DNA of 31,720 bases. It comes from a virus. Location: positions 1 through 31,720 of the IMG/VR virus record IMGVR_UViG_3300008267_000216. One strand, 5' to 3'. The position numbers and the translations under genes were made by a program. This document shows positions 1 through 7,820 of this stretch, in pieces (the first letter of the stretch is position 1; each line of letters begins with the position of its first letter). A model generated the notes under the pieces. That model searched no databases. It was not told the DNA's origin and saw only the letters and a program-made list of their open reading frames with translations.

Positions 1-225
1 TTCATAGTGAGCAGGCATAGGTTCAAATGCGTGTACCTGCTGAAACAATGTTGACCAATGATCTACGCTGATTCCTACATGTGCTCCTATATCTATTACT
101 GTACAAAAACTATGCACATACTTTAAGGCCTGAATCCTAGAGTTCAATCCAAATAATCTTATGTTCTGGTTAAATTTTTCAAAATAATCTTCATAAGGTA
201 GATTAAACCCATCAACTAAATGCAT
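1..225 (-). CDS. FkbM-type SAM-dependent methyltransferase (partial, N-terminal part only)
   Basis: Reading leftward from the ATG at 225-223 gives 75 open codons that run off the left edge of the window. About residues 38-48 contain VIDIGAHVGIS, followed by HAFEPMPAHYE. This pairing of a glycine-rich SAM-binding motif I with an 'xFEPxP' motif is typical of the FkbM family, which methylates sugar hydroxyls in polysaccharides and glycosides. The start overlaps the stop of the upstream leftward gene by 10 bases (ATGCATTTAG), which implies co-transcription and translational coupling. The catalytic C-terminal half lies outside the window, so substrate and completeness cannot be judged. Confidence 0.8.
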   Translation of the reverse strand, partial: MHLVDGFNLPYEDYFEKFNQNIRLFGLNSRIQALKYVHSFCTVIDIGAHVGISVDHWSTLFQQVHAFEPMPAHYE

Positions 226-1064
226 TGGGTATTTAGTCTACCCAACAATCTTTCAACCGGTCCGCCTGACGCAATCTCGCCTAGTGTCCATTCTGTATGA
301 CATAGATCTTCCAACCACGCGGCGCGATCAGGATGTGGAGGATTTTCTATTTGTGATAAGTCCCAGTTGGCAATTGGACTTGCCAAACTGTCTGGACCAA
401 CAAACACTGGCACACCTGCCATCACGGCTTGCGGCCCTGGCCCTGAGTTCCAATTCAGTACACAGTGAGCACTACTCAACACTCGATCAAAATCAAAATC
501 ATCGTATGATCCCGCAGTAAATCCTGGACGATCAATCAAACACCCTGAAGGTATATTGCATCCACTTCTTGGATGTGATCGAATCACAATAGGTCGATCA
601 GAGTGTTTTCTAATTTCTGCTACAGTTGATTCCAACCATTGATCCATTGGCGGTTGTCCGTGCCACTGCTCACTATCTTGTCGTTGCATGGCAATCACAA
701 TATTAGATCCGTTACGCCATGGTTGTAATTTTAAATTTAAATTGACAGCACGATTAGCGATGAGATTGTCAAAATTGTAACTGCCAATACCAGTGCCATT
801 GATGCCAATCTTCCAGGTTTGCCCACGTTGTATCATGCCAACTTCGGCAACAATCACCGGCTTGCCTTGACGCCTAAATGCTGCGTAAACTTCTTGATTG
901 GGACGCATCCGTCCAGCCCACAGCATACTCCATATCACAGCCACATCGGCGGTGAGGTCATGATAAACCACCGTGTGTCCTTGAGACACAAGTCCTTGGG
1001 CAATGGCTTGAAACACCGGCACTGAATTCTTGGCACCAAAGTTATTAAATAGACTGATCTTCAT
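216..1064 (-). CDS. Capsule-type polysaccharide transferase-like protein (paralogue A)
   Basis: A 282-residue protein read from ATG at 1064 (MKISLFNNFG). An upstream in-frame ATG at 1127 would add 21 residues, but it would overlap the divergent gene and the family N-terminus starts at MKIS. It shares several blocks with the proteins at 3957-4925 and 4922-5734: a 'LxPWRxxGxxxxxxxQR' block, 'IRSHPRSG', a 'NWNSGPGPQAVMAGVPVFV' block near the C-terminus, and a final 'LSQIENP..PDRAAWLEDL' block. The N-x-N-S...A-x-x-G-x-P-V-F-V pattern resembles the nucleotide-sugar-binding half of GT-B polysaccharide transferases such as the KpsS/KpsC group. That comparison is an inference by eye and the substrate is unknown. 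It is probably co-translated with the FkbM methyltransferase downstream. Confidence 0.6.
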   Translation of the reverse strand: MKISLFNNFGAKNSVPVFQAIAQGLVSQGHTVVYHDLTADVAVIWSMLWAGRMRPNQEVYAAFRRQGKPVIVAEVGMIQRGQTWKIGINGTGIGSYNFDNLIANRAVNLNLKLQPWRNGSNIVIAMQRQDSEQWHGQPPMDQWLESTVAEIRKHSDRPIVIRSHPRSGCNIPSGCLIDRPGFTAGSYDDFDFDRVLSSAHCVLNWNSGPGPQAVMAGVPVFVGPDSLASPIANWDLSQIENPPHPDRAAWLEDLCHTEWTLGEIASGGPVERLLGRLNTQCI

Positions 1065-1068
1065 TGTG

Positions 1069-1076
1069 ATTAAATA
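1069..1076 (+). promoter_or_regulatory. Putative late promoter (ATTAAATA)
   Basis: ATTAAATA lies 7 bases before the ATG at 1084, in the divergent gap between two genes. It resembles the T4 late -10 element TATAAATA and matches the TAAATA core found before most other non-overlapping genes in this window. Confidence 0.4.
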
Positions 1077-1083
1077 GTTATAT

Positions 1084-1731
1084 ATGCATAAAATAAACTC
1101 ACACTGGTATTCGTCTGAACCGCCCAATGGCTTCTTCAGCCAACGCCTGCAAGACGTAGTAGATGTACACTATCAGCAACGATATCGATACTATGTGTAT
1201 CAAAACATACCCAGCAAGCGTGTCATGATTGACATTGGTGCCAATATTGGTATATTTGCCAGACCCAGTGCAGAACAGTTCGAACATGTGATATGTTTTG
1301 AACCAGTGCTTAAAAACTTTGAAGTGCTGGAGAAAAATTTAGAAAACTACAGCAACGTTGAACTCTATAATTTAGGTCTCAGCGATAAAGATCAAACAGC
1401 AACATTTGAATTACAAACCCTCAAGTGTGGACACACCACACAAGTAGCAGAGTTTGTGCCCAATCCAGAATTCGAACAACACACTGGAGAGTTAACCACA
1501 CTGGATCGATTCAATTTTGAATCAGTTGATTGGATCAAGATTGACGTTGAAGGTTTTGAAAATGCAGTGTTAGAAGGAAGTCGAGACACCATACAACGTA
1601 ATAGGCCATGGCTGCTGATTGAAGACAACGGTCAACAAGACCAGCATAGACAATGGCTCAATGATTTGTGCGGTCCGTATGAGGCAGCTTTGGTCAAGAG
1701 TAAAAGCAACACAATATGGATACCACTATGA
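1084..1731 (+). CDS. FkbM family methyltransferase
   Basis: A 215-residue class I SAM-dependent methyltransferase. MIDIGANIGIF (about residues 48-58) is motif I, ICFEPVLKNFEVLEKNL (about 69-85) holds the acidic ribose-binding residue, and TTLDRF...VDWIKIDVEGFE (about 138-158) followed by VLEGS is the FkbM signature. Proteins of this family transfer a methyl group to sugar hydroxyls. It begins the rightward block diverging from the leftward gene at 216-1064, and its stop overlaps the next start as ATGA. It is a second FkbM gene within about 1 kb of the partial one at the left edge, and the two clearly differ in sequence. Confidence 0.88.
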   Translation: MHKINSHWYSSEPPNGFFSQRLQDVVDVHYQQRYRYYVYQNIPSKRVMIDIGANIGIFARPSAEQFEHVICFEPVLKNFEVLEKNLENYSNVELYNLGLSDKDQTATFELQTLKCGHTTQVAEFVPNPEFEQHTGELTTLDRFNFESVDWIKIDVEGFENAVLEGSRDTIQRNRPWLLIEDNGQQDQHRQWLNDLCGPYEAALVKSKSNTIWIPL

Positions 1732-2444
1732 ATCATTTACCGTATGAGCGACAAGGATTTAGTCAAAACCATGAAACTGGAATCATTGAATACATGTTAG
1801 CAGGAATATTAGATTCTGACAAAACTTTTGTAGAGATCGGATTCGGTGATGGAACACAAAACATGACTCTAGACTTGCTACATCAAGGATATTCGGGGGT
1901 CGGTATAGATGGCTGGGATTGGGATCCATCCGTGGTTGAACGGTGGCCTGACCAATTGATCAAAATACAACGAATGATTTCTCCCGGAGATGTCGCACAG
2001 TATATCCCAGAACAATATTGGCAACCAGACTTTTTTAGTCTAGACATTGACACTTTTGATTATGAAATAGCATCAACCCTGTTGAAATCAGGATTCCGCC
2101 CAGCCACAGTATGTTGTGAGATCAACAAGCACTTTGGTAATGACTGGGGTAGTTTTCCTTATGTTGAAAACCCAGTAAAAAAAGTCACATACAATAGAAG
2201 ATTTCTTTTTGGTTGTTCATTATCAAAGTACAAAGATTTGTGGTCACAATACGGATATGAGTATTTTACATTTGACACCAGAGGAGTGAATGCATTTTGG
2301 TTCCACCCAGATCGAGTCAGCATAGATTTAGATGTTCCTAGAAATCAAACACTTGATGAGATAGATACCAGTGTGCTAAAACAACAAATTGCCGATCATC
2401 AGTATTGGGGCAATAAACAAAACGAAATATATCAAACAATATGA
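1728..2444 (+). CDS. SAM-dependent methyltransferase-like protein
   Basis: A 238-residue protein. I chose ATG 1728 because it forms the ATGA overlap with the upstream stop that is usual in this genome. An in-frame ATG at 1716 would add MDTT. It contains FVEIGFGDGTQNMTLDLL and GVGIDGWDWD, a motif I plus acidic loop arrangement, then FFSLDIDTFDYEIA, which corresponds to the FkbM 'IKIDVEGxE' position. It looks like a distant FkbM-like or general class I methyltransferase. The C-terminal third (after about residue 160) has no motif I recognise. Its stop overlaps the following glycosyltransferase start (ATGA at 2441-2444). A sugar substrate is inferred from the neighbours. Confidence 0.65.
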   Translation: MNHLPYERQGFSQNHETGIIEYMLAGILDSDKTFVEIGFGDGTQNMTLDLLHQGYSGVGIDGWDWDPSVVERWPDQLIKIQRMISPGDVAQYIPEQYWQPDFFSLDIDTFDYEIASTLLKSGFRPATVCCEINKHFGNDWGSFPYVENPVKKVTYNRRFLFGCSLSKYKDLWSQYGYEYFTFDTRGVNAFWFHPDRVSIDLDVPRNQTLDEIDTSVLKQQIADHQYWGNKQNEIYQTI

Positions 2445-3256
2445 AATACGCAGTACTAACAACATTCCACGCCGAGGGTTACCAACGCTATGCCAGCCGC
2501 ATGATTGATACATTTTTACAAAACTGGCCTCAAGAAGTCGACTTATACGTTTACACAGAAGACTGTACTATTACACAATCTGCACCCAACCTGCATGTGA
2601 GAGACCTACATGCTGTGAGCCCAGAAATTGTGGCATTCAAGCAACGCTGGGGGTCAGACCCTAGAGCACGTGGACTAGTTGCTACAGGACCTGCGGACCG
2701 CAAAGGCAAAGCACCAGGCATAGGTTTCCGTTGGGACGCAATACGATTCAGTCACAAAGCATACTCTGTTGTTCACTGTGCTGCCAACTGCGATGCGGAC
2801 GTGTTGTTCTGGATGGATGCAGACATGGTGTGCCATACACCTATCTCCACGGACTTTATTACCAGTCAAATGCCCGCCAAGATAGGACTGGCCTACCTAG
2901 GACGCGAACGTAAGTTTAGTGAATGTGGTCTGTACGGCATGAACCTACGTGATACTGCTACACTAGCGTGGCTCAAAGAGTTTCAGTTGGCCTATGATTC
3001 AGGACGCCTTATGACCATGGCCGAATGGAATGACTGCTGGGTGTTTGATGAGACTCGCAGCGAAGTGCAAGCCACACACCCTAAATGGCGCCAACTAAAC
3101 TGGAGTGCAGGATTGATCAAAGGAGAAGGGCATCCACTGATCAACACTGCCTGGGGTGCGTATCTTGATCATCTCAAAGGCAAGCGCAAAGAAACTGGTC
3201 GTAGCCCAGCCAAAGACCTTGTTCAACCACGAAGCGAAAGTTATTGGTCTGCTTGA
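2441..3256 (+). CDS. GT-A type glycosyltransferase
   Basis: A 271-residue protein beginning MKYAVLTTFHAEGY. About residues 122-131 read VLFWMDADMV, which carries the D-x-D metal and nucleotide-sugar binding motif of GT-A glycosyltransferases, preceded by the conserved 'RWDAIRFSHKAYSV' helix. It ends convergently with the leftward glycosyltransferase at 3241-3960, and the two coding ends overlap by 16 bases. It is the last gene of the three-gene rightward block starting at 1084. Donor and acceptor sugars cannot be read from the sequence. Confidence 0.75.
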   Translation: MKYAVLTTFHAEGYQRYASRMIDTFLQNWPQEVDLYVYTEDCTITQSAPNLHVRDLHAVSPEIVAFKQRWGSDPRARGLVATGPADRKGKAPGIGFRWDAIRFSHKAYSVVHCAANCDADVLFWMDADMVCHTPISTDFITSQMPAKIGLAYLGRERKFSECGLYGMNLRDTATLAWLKEFQLAYDSGRLMTMAEWNDCWVFDETRSEVQATHPKWRQLNWSAGLIKGEGHPLINTAWGAYLDHLKGKRKETGRSPAKDLVQPRSESYWSA

Positions 3257-3960
3257 TATTCTGCCTTGCTGTGTTTGGCCTTGTAGTGTATTAGATATTC
3301 ACCTAGTACTGTGTGTGGTAAAGGTGTTTTGTAAGGTTTGGCAAATCCCTCACACAAATCATACACTGGGGCATCAGCAAAATTGACAGCAGCTCCCAAC
3401 ACATCATTGTCGTAGAATCTGCGCAGGTCTGCATGATCACATTCAACATAGCGTCTACGATACTCATGTCTAAAAGTTTCAAACTTTGCATGCTTGGCGT
3501 TTACAGCAAACACACCAGTTTCGGGCACAAGCCATGATCCAGGATTGCCTGATTTGTCGGTACTGTAAGTCACGCCCATGTACATGCTGAGATCTTCAGA
3601 CCGCAGGCAGTCCAAGATCAGGCGGGCCGGCAATGCTTTCATAGTGACTACATCAGCATCCAACCACAATATCCAATCTGCAGTGCTGTGATACATGGCA
3701 TGTATCACACTGAATGCTTTCTTGCTGAACTTTTTCACTTGCACACCATAGGCAGTGTCTTTTTGCAATTCATGATACTTTGGGTCCACTTGCAAGTTAA
3801 AATCAATCTGCTTGATTCTTGCATGGTCGGGCAAGACAAAACCTTCTACATAACAGGTCAACTCAAACTGTGAATCCCAGTGTTCTAAGAAACTGCTTAC
3901 ACAATCCTTGCCTATTAGGTCATAGTATCTTTGATCAAAGCTGGTAATAATTTCTATCAT
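3241..3960 (-). CDS. GT-A type glycosyltransferase
   Basis: A 239-residue protein from ATG 3960 (MIEIITSFDQRYYD). This start gives an ATGA overlap with the stop of the gene at 3957-4925, whereas the longer in-frame ATG at 4050 lies inside that neighbour. DWILWLDADVVTMKALP contains the D-x-D motif, preceded by VQVKKFSKKAFSVIHAMY, a block also found in the rightward enzyme at 2441-3256. The two convergent genes are therefore related in architecture. It is the last gene of a five-gene leftward run (7181 down to 3241) with overlapping starts and stops. Confidence 0.75.
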   Translation of the reverse strand: MIEIITSFDQRYYDLIGKDCVSSFLEHWDSQFELTCYVEGFVLPDHARIKQIDFNLQVDPKYHELQKDTAYGVQVKKFSKKAFSVIHAMYHSTADWILWLDADVVTMKALPARLILDCLRSEDLSMYMGVTYSTDKSGNPGSWLVPETGVFAVNAKHAKFETFRHEYRRRYVECDHADLRRFYDNDVLGAAVNFADAPVYDLCEGFAKPYKTPLPHTVLGEYLIHYKAKHSKAEYQADQ

Positions 3961-4925
3961 TTTTCCACGAACTTTCTCATGTGTGCCCAGGCTGTGCCGT
4001 CTTGGAGTTCTTGGTGACTCCAGTGGAACTGGCTGAGACGTTGTATCCATGCGTCACGGTCCGGTGTTATGGGAGTTTCTATTTTGTCCAATCTTGTTTC
4101 AGCAATTTCTCGCACTTGACTGCGTTCGGGATCAGTGACAAAAACTGGAATACCTTCAATTGCTGCACCCACTGCAGGGCTGGAATTATGATTGACCACC
4201 GCCCAACAATTTTTTAAATCATGCTCTAGCGATGTGTCTGGTGTGCTGAGTTCCACATTGAGCAGTCTGCGGCCCACACACAGTTTCATCAATCGATCGC
4301 AATATTTCTTGGCCCGCTTGTCGCCAGGGTGCGCACGTATTCTAATGGGCCGGTTGGTATATCTGCGCAATTGCAGTATGATCTTCATTGCCCAGTCCAG
4401 TACTTCAACTCCGCCCATGCTCCAGCCACCGTCACGTTGCAAACACAACAGGACATGATTGCCTTGTGTGCGCCAAGGTTTGAGATGTATGTTGAGATTT
4501 TGTTGCACTGCTGACCACCGAGACGGGTCAGGTGCAGTGTCACAGTATTGTCCTGTGTTGGGGAATATGCCATCAAAACTGTAGCGCAGCCAGTAGCCAG
4601 GATTGGTTGTGTTTTTGTACAGAAAAAGATTGCTGTCAGCAATCACAGTGCGCCCGTTGTACACACGTTGCCCGTCCAGTATCTGCTGACGCAGTTGCAG
4701 ATGTGGGGCAGTTTTGCCATGTTCGTGTACCCAACCCAGTATCACAGCCACGTCACTGGGCTGATAGGTAGCGTCATCTACAATAACACCTTCGTCGCCG
4801 CAGGCCTGTACACCTTGAATAAAAAACTTCAAAGTATTGAGTTTGTCTGTGGCAGCTTTAAGGCTTTGTTCAGACGTGTATTCTAATTTTTTTGGCAGCG
4901 TGGCCAAATAGCTTACGACTTTCAT
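3957..4925 (-). CDS. Capsule-type polysaccharide transferase-like protein (paralogue B)
   Basis: A 322-residue protein related to those at 216-1064 and 4922-5734. Shared blocks are 'IHLKPWRTQGNHVLLCLQRDG', 'RPIRIRAHPGD', 'VVNHNSSPAVGAAIEGIPVFV' and 'LDKIETPITPDRDAWIQRLSQFHW', in the same order as in paralogue A. The N-x-N-S...G-x-P-V-F-V segment fits the donor-binding part of a GT-B capsule-type transferase. This is an inference: no catalytic residue has been established here. ATGA overlaps on both sides (4922-4925 and 3957-3960) place it in the middle of a tightly coupled leftward operon. Confidence 0.6.
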   Translation of the reverse strand: MKVVSYLATLPKKLEYTSEQSLKAATDKLNTLKFFIQGVQACGDEGVIVDDATYQPSDVAVILGWVHEHGKTAPHLQLRQQILDGQRVYNGRTVIADSNLFLYKNTTNPGYWLRYSFDGIFPNTGQYCDTAPDPSRWSAVQQNLNIHLKPWRTQGNHVLLCLQRDGGWSMGGVEVLDWAMKIILQLRRYTNRPIRIRAHPGDKRAKKYCDRLMKLCVGRRLLNVELSTPDTSLEHDLKNCWAVVNHNSSPAVGAAIEGIPVFVTDPERSQVREIAETRLDKIETPITPDRDAWIQRLSQFHWSHQELQDGTAWAHMRKFVEK

Positions 4926-5734
4926 AGTTCTTGCATCATTCTAAAAGCTGTACCATCGCGCAGTTCGCGCACATGATATTGACCATAGGCCATACTATGG
5001 CACCATGCATTTAATTTGTCTTGATCTGCCCAGTAAGGATTGTCAATTTGACTCAACTGCGTATTGGCCACAGGTTGTGCTATATGGCTAGGAGCCAGTA
5101 CAAATGCTGGCACTCCTGACAAAATAGATTCTACTGCCGCAATACTGTTAAATGTCACAAGAGCATGAACGTCTTGGGTCAGCACCTGCTGCAATGGCGC
5201 AGTTGATACCCGGTCAATTCGCTTTGGTGCTCGTTGACGCACTTCCACCGGACGGTTGGTGTATTTTTTTATTTCTTCAATAGTTTGTTGCACCCACTGT
5301 GCTTGATCTATTCCATAATACCTACAGGGCTTTTCGTCAGGTGCCGCAATAATAATTTTTTTGCCAAATTTTCTTGACTGTAGGTTGATGCCAAGAGCTT
5401 GCCAACGATCGTTTGGACGGGGTCGTATTTCAGTTTGTTGCAAATCGTTCTTGACAATGCGATGATACAGTTTATTGCCCACAGGGTTTAGTCGGTTGAT
5501 GTTGTTGCCAACATAGCCAGAATCCACGTAGTAAAAATCTTTGCCGTCGGCCAGGCATTTTTGCATGATCTTGTATTTCAAGATACCACGGAGCACTGGA
5601 GTCATGCTGTCTTGCAGTACATCATACCTGTAGTCAAAAAAGTCTGTGTTAGTGGGTTCTTTACCTGCGCTATTGGCCAACATGTTGATGTATTCATCTT
5701 CGCCACCTTTGCTAAGAAAAATAAAATTTGTCAT
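4922..5734 (-). CDS. Capsule-type polysaccharide transferase-like protein (paralogue C)
   Basis: A 270-residue protein, MTNFIFLSKGGEDEY. I chose ATG 5734 because AAGGAG (5746-5741) sits just upstream and because the start shares a base with the upstream stop (TGATG). An in-frame ATG at 5755 would place the ribosome-binding site inside the gene. It is the most divergent of the three paralogues. It keeps 'RPVEVRQRAP' where the others have 'IRxHP', 'LVTFNSIAAVESILSGVPAFVLAP' for the N-x-(N)-S...G-x-P block, and 'LSQIDNPYWADQDKLNAW'. The loss of the H-P pair may mean altered activity. Confidence 0.58.
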   Translation of the reverse strand: MTNFIFLSKGGEDEYINMLANSAGKEPTNTDFFDYRYDVLQDSMTPVLRGILKYKIMQKCLADGKDFYYVDSGYVGNNINRLNPVGNKLYHRIVKNDLQQTEIRPRPNDRWQALGINLQSRKFGKKIIIAAPDEKPCRYYGIDQAQWVQQTIEEIKKYTNRPVEVRQRAPKRIDRVSTAPLQQVLTQDVHALVTFNSIAAVESILSGVPAFVLAPSHIAQPVANTQLSQIDNPYWADQDKLNAWCHSMAYGQYHVRELRDGTAFRMMQEL

Positions 5735-6420
5735 CAGGTGCTCCTTTGTTGACAATAGTCAGTCAGTAGTCTTTCTTTGTGCCAATCTTCTGCAAAATCT
5801 CCCACATCTGCAAACTCATGAAAGCACGGTGTGCCCAAGGTATAGTGTACCAGTTTGGCCAAAGGATTCCATTCATATTCAACATCCAACCAGTTCCACT
5901 CTGGGGGCAGTTCACCAATGCGTTCATCGTCTATCCAGGAGAATCTGTGCAGTTCAGACCCTGTTGATTTTTGCACAAACTCAGGAGTTAGTTTGCGGTT
6001 GGGATAACTGTTGCAGTTCCACAGTATCACACTTGACCAATTCTTTCTTGGATAGTCTTCGTTCTTAGACCCAAGATACTTTTCAGTCATGCGTGTTTTG
6101 TAGTCGTGTTTGACCACCATGACGTCGTTGTAAGGACTTTGTAGATTCCATAGTTCTACAATGTCTCCGCGCAGGATCATGTCGCCATCAATGAATATGG
6201 CCCAGCCCTGGTAGTCCATCAAGTGTGGCACAAGAAAACGGCTGTAGATAAATTGATTGCTGCCATCAGTGTGTGTTTCATCGTAGTCTTGAAACAAGTT
6301 TAGAGCCACTGGGATTATGGCCACTGGCTGGCTGGCTTGCCTAATGATTGAGTTCACACACACGTGATATGCTACGGCTTCCCTAGGATCGTATCCTACA
6401 AACACAGGAATTGGTTTCAT
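5734..6420 (-). CDS. GT8-like glycosyltransferase
   Basis: A 228-residue protein. It starts MKPIPVFVGYDPREAVAYHV and continues SIIRQAS, then YSRFLVPHL and WAIFIDGDMILRGDI. This order of N-terminal 'xFxGYDxRE', an 'RF.vP.L' helix and a D-x-D ('DGD') motif is characteristic of GT8-related glycosyltransferases and their phage relatives. WNCNSYPNRKLTPE and a late TLGTPCFHEF segment are also family-like. It overlaps the nucleotidyltransferase-cupin gene upstream by ATGA (6417-6420) and the next gene by one base, so it sits mid-operon. Confidence 0.8.
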   Translation of the reverse strand: MKPIPVFVGYDPREAVAYHVCVNSIIRQASQPVAIIPVALNLFQDYDETHTDGSNQFIYSRFLVPHLMDYQGWAIFIDGDMILRGDIVELWNLQSPYNDVMVVKHDYKTRMTEKYLGSKNEDYPRKNWSSVILWNCNSYPNRKLTPEFVQKSTGSELHRFSWIDDERIGELPPEWNWLDVEYEWNPLAKLVHYTLGTPCFHEFADVGDFAEDWHKERLLTDYCQQRST

Positions 6421-7181
6421 CGACGTTCAATATCTTCCTCAACACAGCAATCACCGTATTGTATTTCAATCAATTTGAGTGGTTGGTCAGTTTCATTGCA
6501 CAACTGATGCCATTCGTTTGTTTTGATAAATGTGTGTTCATGTATGACAAGACTGCACTTGACTTCTTGATCAGTTGAAGCTTCATCCAAGGTGTACACC
6601 GTGGCCGCGCCTTCAGCCACAAACCAAAATTCTGCACGTTGATCATGTCGTTGCATGCTTAGGCATGTTTTGGGCATCACAGTAAGTTCTTTAAGTTTGG
6701 TATTGGCACCTACTTCATGCAACACACGATAGTAACCCCATGCACGATCAGTTTTTGGTGTTTTCCATTCAGTCAGTATCCATGAACTTGAGTTTAATTT
6801 GTTTTCGCCACCTACTCCAAAGCAAAAGTCTACATCATCAAATACCATTTCGGGAATATTGTCGGCTGTGCGATCTCCGCCATTGGCAAAGATAAATTTA
6901 GTGCCCGGACGTATGTAGAAGTCCCGTACCGAACGGATGGCATCGATAGCAGTGTCATCATCATCATTGAACTCAATTACCTTGTCTACCATGCGTAAGT
7001 TTTCAATGATAGCCCGCCGCTCAGTAGCAGACATAAACGGTCGACCTTTTTTGCGTGTGAGCCATGCATCGCTGTTGATACCAACCACAAGTCTATCGCC
7101 TAGTGCTCGGGCTGCTTCAAAATAGGCAATGTGTCCCGAATGTAGCGGATCAAATCCACCTGTAACTAATACTATTTTCAT
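6417..7181 (-). CDS. Nucleotidyltransferase (RfaE/TagD-like) fused to a sugar-isomerase-type cupin
   Basis: A 254-residue two-domain protein. Residues 1 to about 135 form a cytidylyl/adenylyltransferase domain: GGFDPLHSGH (8-17) has the HxGH nucleotide-binding motif, MSATERRAII (about 50-59) is the ISSTxR-type motif, and FANGGDR is typical of HldE/RfaE C-terminal domains. Residues from about 155 to the end form a cupin, MSMQRHDQRAEFW-like, ending IQYGDCCVEEDIERR, which matches the tail of type II mannose-6-phosphate isomerase/ManC cupins. Such a fusion could activate a sugar or polyol phosphate and isomerise or bind a sugar phosphate. It is the first gene of the leftward operon and has a TATAAATA element directly upstream. 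Confidence 0.82.
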   Translation of the reverse strand: MKIVLVTGGFDPLHSGHIAYFEAARALGDRLVVGINSDAWLTRKKGRPFMSATERRAIIENLRMVDKVIEFNDDDDTAIDAIRSVRDFYIRPGTKFIFANGGDRTADNIPEMVFDDVDFCFGVGGENKLNSSSWILTEWKTPKTDRAWGYYRVLHEVGANTKLKELTVMPKTCLSMQRHDQRAEFWFVAEGAATVYTLDEASTDQEVKCSLVIHEHTFIKTNEWHQLCNETDQPLKLIEIQYGDCCVEEDIERR

Positions 7182-7186
7182 GTAGA

Positions 7187-7194
7187 TATTTATA
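7187..7194 (-). promoter_or_regulatory. Late promoter (exact TATAAATA), leftward
   Basis: The minus strand reads TATAAATA, identical to the T4 late promoter -10 element. It lies only 5 bases before the ATG of the nucleotidyltransferase-cupin gene, so a transcript starting at the usual distance would have almost no leader. Confidence 0.55.
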
Positions 7195-7204
7195 GGCTAA
7201 GATT

Positions 7205-7789
7205 ATGAGTAAATACAAAATGAATCACTTTTATCAAAACATCGACGGATTTATGAGTCATAAAAACACAGTAATGTTGGACATTGTGTTGGACTTGTTC
7301 CCAGCAGGAGGCTGTTGGGTCGAGCTGGGTGCGTGGACTGGCAAAAGCACAGCCTATTGCGTGATTGAATTGTTGCAGAAAAAAAAGTTTGGTAAATTCT
7401 ACTGTGTGGACACCTGGGACGGCGGCATAGAACTAGCTGAACAAGACATAATAAAATCACAAACTTTGGAACAAGTGTTTGCACACAATGTGGCGCCGGT
7501 ATTGGATCTTATTGTACCTATCAAAAGTTTGAGCTGGGACGCAGCCAATCAGTTTGACGATGGCAGTGTGGACTTTTGTTACGTTGATGCTGGACATACC
7601 TACGATTGTGTGATAAAAGATCTGCATGCCTGGTGGCCAAAAATACAACCCGGTGGCCAATTTGGCGGTGATGACTACACCAAGGGGCATCCAGGAGTAC
7701 AAAAAGCTGTGTGGGAATTTTTTGGCAATCGTAATCTCAAAGTACGCCGCTCTGGACGCTGCTGGTTGGTGGACAAGCCCAGATTTTGA
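7205..7789 (+). CDS. Class I SAM-dependent methyltransferase
   Basis: A 194-residue protein. CWVELGAWTGKSTAY (about residues 36-50) is the SAM-binding motif I, KFYCVDTWDGG holds the acidic residue after strand 2, and VDFCYVDAGHTYDCVIKDL followed by WWPKIQPGGQFGGDDY matches the post-I/II region of the methyltransferase-24 type often found beside sugar-modifying enzymes. The substrate is unknown. It diverges from the leftward operon across a 23-base gap. The last residues (LKVRRSGRCWLVDKP) are basic. Confidence 0.75.
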   Translation: MSKYKMNHFYQNIDGFMSHKNTVMLDIVLDLFPAGGCWVELGAWTGKSTAYCVIELLQKKKFGKFYCVDTWDGGIELAEQDIIKSQTLEQVFAHNVAPVLDLIVPIKSLSWDAANQFDDGSVDFCYVDAGHTYDCVIKDLHAWWPKIQPGGQFGGDDYTKGHPGVQKAVWEFFGNRNLKVRRSGRCWLVDKPRF

Positions 7790-7808
7790 CAACAGCGGTA
7801 TCTAGCTA

Positions 7809-7816
7809 CTTAAATA
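7809..7816 (+). promoter_or_regulatory. Putative late promoter (CTTAAATA)
   Basis: CTTAAATA lies 4 bases before the ATG at 7821 in a 31-base gap. It shares the TAAATA core of the other late-type motifs in the window. Confidence 0.38.
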
Positions 7817-7820
7817 TCCC

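Noticed and set aside
3156-3386. Rightward open frame across the convergent ends of two glycosyltransferases
   Set aside because: It overlaps two well-supported genes, has no ribosome-binding site and no recognisable sequence.
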